DNA of 15,951 bases, from positions 1-15,951 of the forward strand of contig CAMKMR010000011.1 in the NCBI GenBank assembly GCA_946413945.1, in the 5' to 3' direction. A program made the translations under genes and the position numbers. Within the stretch, counting starts at the first letter, position 1. Every line of letters begins with the position of its first letter. Shown piece by piece: positions 12,764 to 15,951 of this stretch. Below the pieces are notes generated by a model that was not told where the DNA came from, ran no database searches, and worked only from the letters and a program-made list of their open reading frames with translations. The stretch comes from an uncultured Lachnospiraceae bacterium. GTDB taxonomy: Bacteria > Bacillota > Clostridia > Lachnospirales > Lachnospiraceae.

Positions 12764-15025
12764 ATGACAAGAGAAGGATACATCGAAAAAATCATATATA
12801 GAAATGAAGAAAACGGATACACAGTCTTTAATGTGGAAACACCTGAAGGGGACGAGGTATTCGTTGGATGTCTGGCAAATATTGCCGAGGGAATGTATAT
12901 ACAGGCTGAGGGTGAGTATGTTCACCATCCTCAGTATGATATACAGTTTAAATTCAGCTCCTGCAATCTTAGTATGCCGGAAGATATCACAGGGATAGTA
13001 AAGTATCTATCCTCTGGTATAATAAAAGGTATAGGTGAAGTTCTCGCTAAGAGGATAGTAAAAAAATTCAAACTTGATACACTTCGTATCATAGAGGAAG
13101 AGCCTGAAAGATTGGCAGAAGTTAAGGGTATATCCCTTGATAAGGCAGAAAAAATTGCTGTTTCATACAGTGAAAGCCATGAATTTCAGGAAGTCATTAT
13201 CTTCCTGTCCCAATATGGAATAACAGCAAACCTTGCTATGAAGATCTATGAAGAATATGGTAAGGAAGTTTATAACATAATAAGAGAAAATCCTTACAGG
13301 ATAGCAGAAGATGTGGCAGGAGTAGGATTTAAGAAGGCAGATGAGATTGCTATGGCTGCAGGTATTGCTGCGGATTCAGTATATCGAATTCACTCTGCAA
13401 TTCTTTTTAGTCTTAACCAGTCTATGACAGAAGGGCATATGTATATGCCGGAAAAACTTTTAGCCAGTGAGGTATATAGGCTTATTTCTAGTGGAGAAGA
13501 TCCAGGTGTTTTCCAGGATAGATTCCATGATCTGCTTATAGATATGGCTATGAATAAAAGGATCGTACTTAAGTCTGAGCATGAAAATGACCAGGAATAT
13601 ACTATAGTTTACAGTTACTGGAATTATAATGCGGAAATAGGCAGCGCAAGAAAACTGGTGGATCTAAAGCTTCGATTTGAAGTTCCGGAAAATGAAATCA
13701 ATGCAGTTATTTCTGAGGTTGAAGAGGAATGTAAATTTACTCTCGATTCTATGCAAAAAAAGGCTGTAACTCAGGCTATAAGCTCCGGAGTTGCGGTTAT
13801 AACAGGTGGCCCTGGAACAGGTAAGACTACCATAATAAATGCTATCATAAAGTATTTTGATAAGAATGGCATGGACTATGCACTTGCAGCCCCAACTGGA
13901 CGTGCAGCTAAGAGAATGTCTGAATCAACAGGAAAGAAGGCACAGACTATTCACAGGCTTCTGGAATTTCAGGGACAGCCTCAGGACAACGATAGTCTTG
14001 GAAAGAAACTGACTTTTATGAGGAATGAGGATAATCCTCTTGATTCAGATGTCGTGATAATAGATGAGGCATCCATGATAGATGCAATGCTCTTTTTATC
14101 TTTACTTAAAGCAATATCTTATGGGACAAGGCTCATTCTTGTAGGAGATATTGACCAGCTTCCTTCCGTTGGGGCAGGAAATGTGCTTCATGATATCATT
14201 TCTAGTGAATGTTTTCCTGTTACAAAGTTAGAAACAATTTTCAGACAGGCAGGAGAAAGCTCGATAGTAAGTAATGCTCATAATATAAAGCATGGAAATC
14301 ATCTTACGATAAGTAATAAGAGTAGTGATTTCTTCTTTATACCTAGAGCTACGTCGGCGGAGATCCTTAAAGAAGTAAATAATCTGCTTACGGAAAATCT
14401 GCCAAAATACTTAGGGGTTGATGCTGAGGAAATACAGGTGCTGACTCCGATGAGAAAGTACGAGCTGGGGGTAGAGGCGTTAAATAAAAGACTCCAGCAG
14501 GCGCTTAATCCGGCGGCTAATGACAAGCATGAAAAAGAAAAAGCTGATGTTATCTTCCGCGAGGGCGATAAGGTCATGCAGATAAAGAATAATTACAAGA
14601 TAGAATGGCGTATTCTTCCGTCAGAAGAAAATGATTATGTGATGGAGGAAGGCGTTGGAGTATTTAATGGTGATATGGGACGTATCACAGGAATAGATGA
14701 TTTTAATGAAGAAGTAACTGTACTTTTTGATGACGGAAGGCAGGCTGTTTATACTTATAATATGATGGATGAGCTTGAACATGCTTTTGCCATTACCATA
14801 CATAAGTCCCAGGGGTCGGAATATCCGGCAGTGATAATCCCTCTTTTAAATGGTCCTGACAAGCTGCTTAGCAGGAATCTGCTCTATACAGCGGTAACTA
14901 GAGCACGGCGTATGGTGGTCATTGTAGGTAACATTAACCTTGTTAACAGGATGATAGATAATGTAAATGAGCAAAAGCGCTTTACTACATTTGCGAAACG
15001 ACTGAAGGAGATTGATGAATTATAA
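12764..15025 (+). CDS. recD2: RecD2-type ATP-dependent DNA helicase
   Basis: This is a superfamily 1B 5'-3' helicase of the RecD2 type, which works without RecB and RecC in replication-fork and repair tasks. The product is 753 residues. The order is an N-terminal OB-like domain (1-70), helix-hairpin-helix segments (about 85-205), a wedge region, and the motor. Motifs are Walker A GGPGTGKTT (348-356), Walker B VVIIDEASM (430-438), GDIDQLPSVG (461-470), FRQ (493-495), HKSQGSEYPAVI and LLYTAVTRARR near the end. No good ribosome site is adjacent; AGGAAAAG inside the mreB tail is 15 bases away. Translation may therefore rely on coupling to mreB. The last 11 bases overlap comF. Confidence 0.95.
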   Translation: MTREGYIEKIIYRNEENGYTVFNVETPEGDEVFVGCLANIAEGMYIQAEGEYVHHPQYDIQFKFSSCNLSMPEDITGIVKYLSSGIIKGIGEVLAKRIVKKFKLDTLRIIEEEPERLAEVKGISLDKAEKIAVSYSESHEFQEVIIFLSQYGITANLAMKIYEEYGKEVYNIIRENPYRIAEDVAGVGFKKADEIAMAAGIAADSVYRIHSAILFSLNQSMTEGHMYMPEKLLASEVYRLISSGEDPGVFQDRFHDLLIDMAMNKRIVLKSEHENDQEYTIVYSYWNYNAEIGSARKLVDLKLRFEVPENEINAVISEVEEECKFTLDSMQKKAVTQAISSGVAVITGGPGTGKTTIINAIIKYFDKNGMDYALAAPTGRAAKRMSESTGKKAQTIHRLLEFQGQPQDNDSLGKKLTFMRNEDNPLDSDVVIIDEASMIDAMLFLSLLKAISYGTRLILVGDIDQLPSVGAGNVLHDIISSECFPVTKLETIFRQAGESSIVSNAHNIKHGNHLTISNKSSDFFFIPRATSAEILKEVNNLLTENLPKYLGVDAEEIQVLTPMRKYELGVEALNKRLQQALNPAANDKHEKEKADVIFREGDKVMQIKNNYKIEWRILPSEENDYVMEEGVGVFNGDMGRITGIDDFNEEVTVLFDDGRQAVYTYNMMDELEHAFAITIHKSQGSEYPAVIIPLLNGPDKLLSRNLLYTAVTRARRMVVIVGNINLVNRMIDNVNEQKRFTTFAKRLKEIDEL

Positions 15026-15725
15026 ATTGATCCGCGATCTGATCTTTCCGCCCCGATGTGCAGTGTGCGATGAGCTTCTTTGCTTAGGAAAGGGGCTGGT
15101 CTGTCAGAAGTGCAGGCCCAAGATCAGATATATACAGGAACCGAGATGTTTTAAATGCGGCAAAGAAGTTTCTGATGTTGAAGAGGAATATTGTTTTGAC
15201 TGTCAGAGGAAAAAGAGAAGTTATATACAGGGCTTTCCTTGTATGGCTTACCTTCCTCCTGTAAGTGATGCTGTGGTAAGAATGAAATATCATAACAGGC
15301 CAGAGTATGCTGAATTCTACGGGGGAGAGATAGCGAGGATCTTTAAGGATGAGTTTAAAAAGAGGGCGATAGAGGCTCTTATCCCGGTCCCGCTTCATAT
15401 AAAGAGGTTTCAAAAAAGAGGCTATAATCAGGCCCTGCTTTTAGCTAAAGAGATTGAGAAACTGACAAAAATACCTGTTAAAACAGATATTCTTTATAGG
15501 TCTAGTGATACTTTAGCTCAGAAGAAGCTTTCCAATGACGAAAGAGAAAATAATCTGAAGGACGCATTTTCAGCGGTTAGAACAAATGAGGATCTAAACA
15601 CAGTCCTTATCGTGGATGACATTTATACCACAGGAGCTACTATAGAGGCCTGCAGCCTTGCTCTTAAAAAAATCGGTATAGAAAATATATATTATACGAG
15701 CGTATGCATCGGAAATGTGGTATGA
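15015..15725 (+). CDS. comF: ComF family phosphoribosyltransferase-like protein
   Basis: ComF proteins pair an N-terminal zinc-ribbon with a phosphoribosyltransferase-like fold and are needed for DNA import in competent bacteria. They are also kept in many species not known to be competent. The product is 236 residues. Cysteine pairs are at 15/18, 30/33, 45/48 and 60/63. RFQKRGYNQA (131-140) is a family signature, and VLIVDDIYTTGAT (197-209) is the PRPP-binding loop. The start is ATG 15015, with AAGGAG at 15005-15010. A TTG at 15012 is in frame but only one base from the ribosome site. It overlaps the recD2 end by 11 bases, which implies translational coupling; both products handle single-stranded DNA, a plausible functional link. 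Confidence 0.93.
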   Translation: MNYKLIRDLIFPPRCAVCDELLCLGKGLVCQKCRPKIRYIQEPRCFKCGKEVSDVEEEYCFDCQRKKRSYIQGFPCMAYLPPVSDAVVRMKYHNRPEYAEFYGGEIARIFKDEFKKRAIEALIPVPLHIKRFQKRGYNQALLLAKEIEKLTKIPVKTDILYRSSDTLAQKKLSNDERENNLKDAFSAVRTNEDLNTVLIVDDIYTTGATIEACSLALKKIGIENIYYTSVCIGNVV

Positions 15726-15764
15726 TGTTCTTTGTGTTTAAAAACTTAAAAGAGGAATAATAAA

Positions 15765-15951
15765 ATGGATAAGAAAAATCTTTGCGTAATCTTTGGCGGA
15801 TGCTCTTCAGAACATGAAGTTTCTTGTGTATCTGCAGCAACAGTGGTTAAGGCACTGGATAAAAATAAGTACGATATCACGCTTATTGGTATTACAAAAG
15901 AGGGACATTGGATCTATACAGATTCAGTTGAAAAGATTGAACAAAAATATA
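15765..15951 (+). CDS. ddl: D-alanine--D-alanine ligase, N-terminal part (3' end outside window)
   Basis: Only the first 62 codons are present. They begin MDKKNLCVIFGGCSSEHEVSCVSA, where the GG-x-S-x-EH-x-VS block is the N-terminal signature of D-Ala-D-Ala ligases, followed by a Rossmann-like segment and GITKEGHWIY. The enzyme joins two D-alanines with ATP for the peptidoglycan stem. AGAGGAA at 15751-15757 is the ribosome site. It follows comF by 39 bases with no terminator between, so it may belong to the same transcript. Whether it makes D-Ala-D-Ala or a D-Ala-D-Ser/D-lactate variant cannot be told, because the omega loop lies outside. Confidence 0.9.
   Translation, partial: MDKKNLCVIFGGCSSEHEVSCVSAATVVKALDKNKYDITLIGITKEGHWIYTDSVEKIEQKY

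Noticed and set aside
15765..15951. Ligase fragment considered as a vancomycin-resistance (VanG/VanB-type) ligase because of Cys after the GG motif
   Set aside because: Cys at this place also occurs in ordinary clostridial Ddl as far as I recall, no van regulatory or vanT/vanY genes are next to it, and the specificity loop is outside the window.

Overview
The window reads as a chromosomal housekeeping segment from a low-GC anaerobic Firmicute. The best guess is a Lachnospiraceae member (Butyrivibrio/Roseburia-like). This is inferred from AT-rich codon use, strong AGGAGG-type ribosome sites, a pyrB-pyrI pair, a glmS ribozyme, and the style of the RecD2, ComF and DivIVA-like proteins. No mobile element, CRISPR array, tRNA or rRNA is seen. 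All complete genes lie on the + strand and none looks broken.

Layout: (1) 1-430, the 3' end of an ABC transporter ATPase gene and a 47-residue two-helix membrane protein. (2) 454-2053, a near-consensus promoter, pyrB and pyrI overlapping by 4 bases, then a terminator (aspartate transcarbamoylase). (3) 2111-6349, a promoter preceded by helically phased repeats, then murA, metG and a lipoprotein gene, closed by a strong terminator. (4) 6350-8859, a 700-base non-coding region holding a 13-bp tandem repeat, a promoter with extended -10 and a glmS ribozyme, followed by glmS. (5) 8887-9946, a promoter, a DivIVA-like coiled-coil gene whose product carries about fourteen 11-residue repeats with an in-register cysteine, and a terminator. 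(6) 9984-15951, a tightly packed run: a PAS/GAF sensor without output domain, mreB, recD2, comF and the start of a D-Ala-D-Ala ligase gene.

The common theme is envelope growth. GlmS makes glucosamine-6-phosphate for UDP-GlcNAc, MurA commits UDP-GlcNAc to peptidoglycan, and Ddl makes the D-Ala-D-Ala end of the stem peptide. MreB places the synthesis machinery, and the DivIVA-like protein may mark poles or septa. The ribozyme gives feedback on the first step. The most unusual items are the cysteine-register hendecad protein, the sensor fused into the mreB transcription unit, a 7-residue duplication near the GlmS isomerase active site, and the enlarged ribozyme with a possible leader peptide just before its cleavage site.
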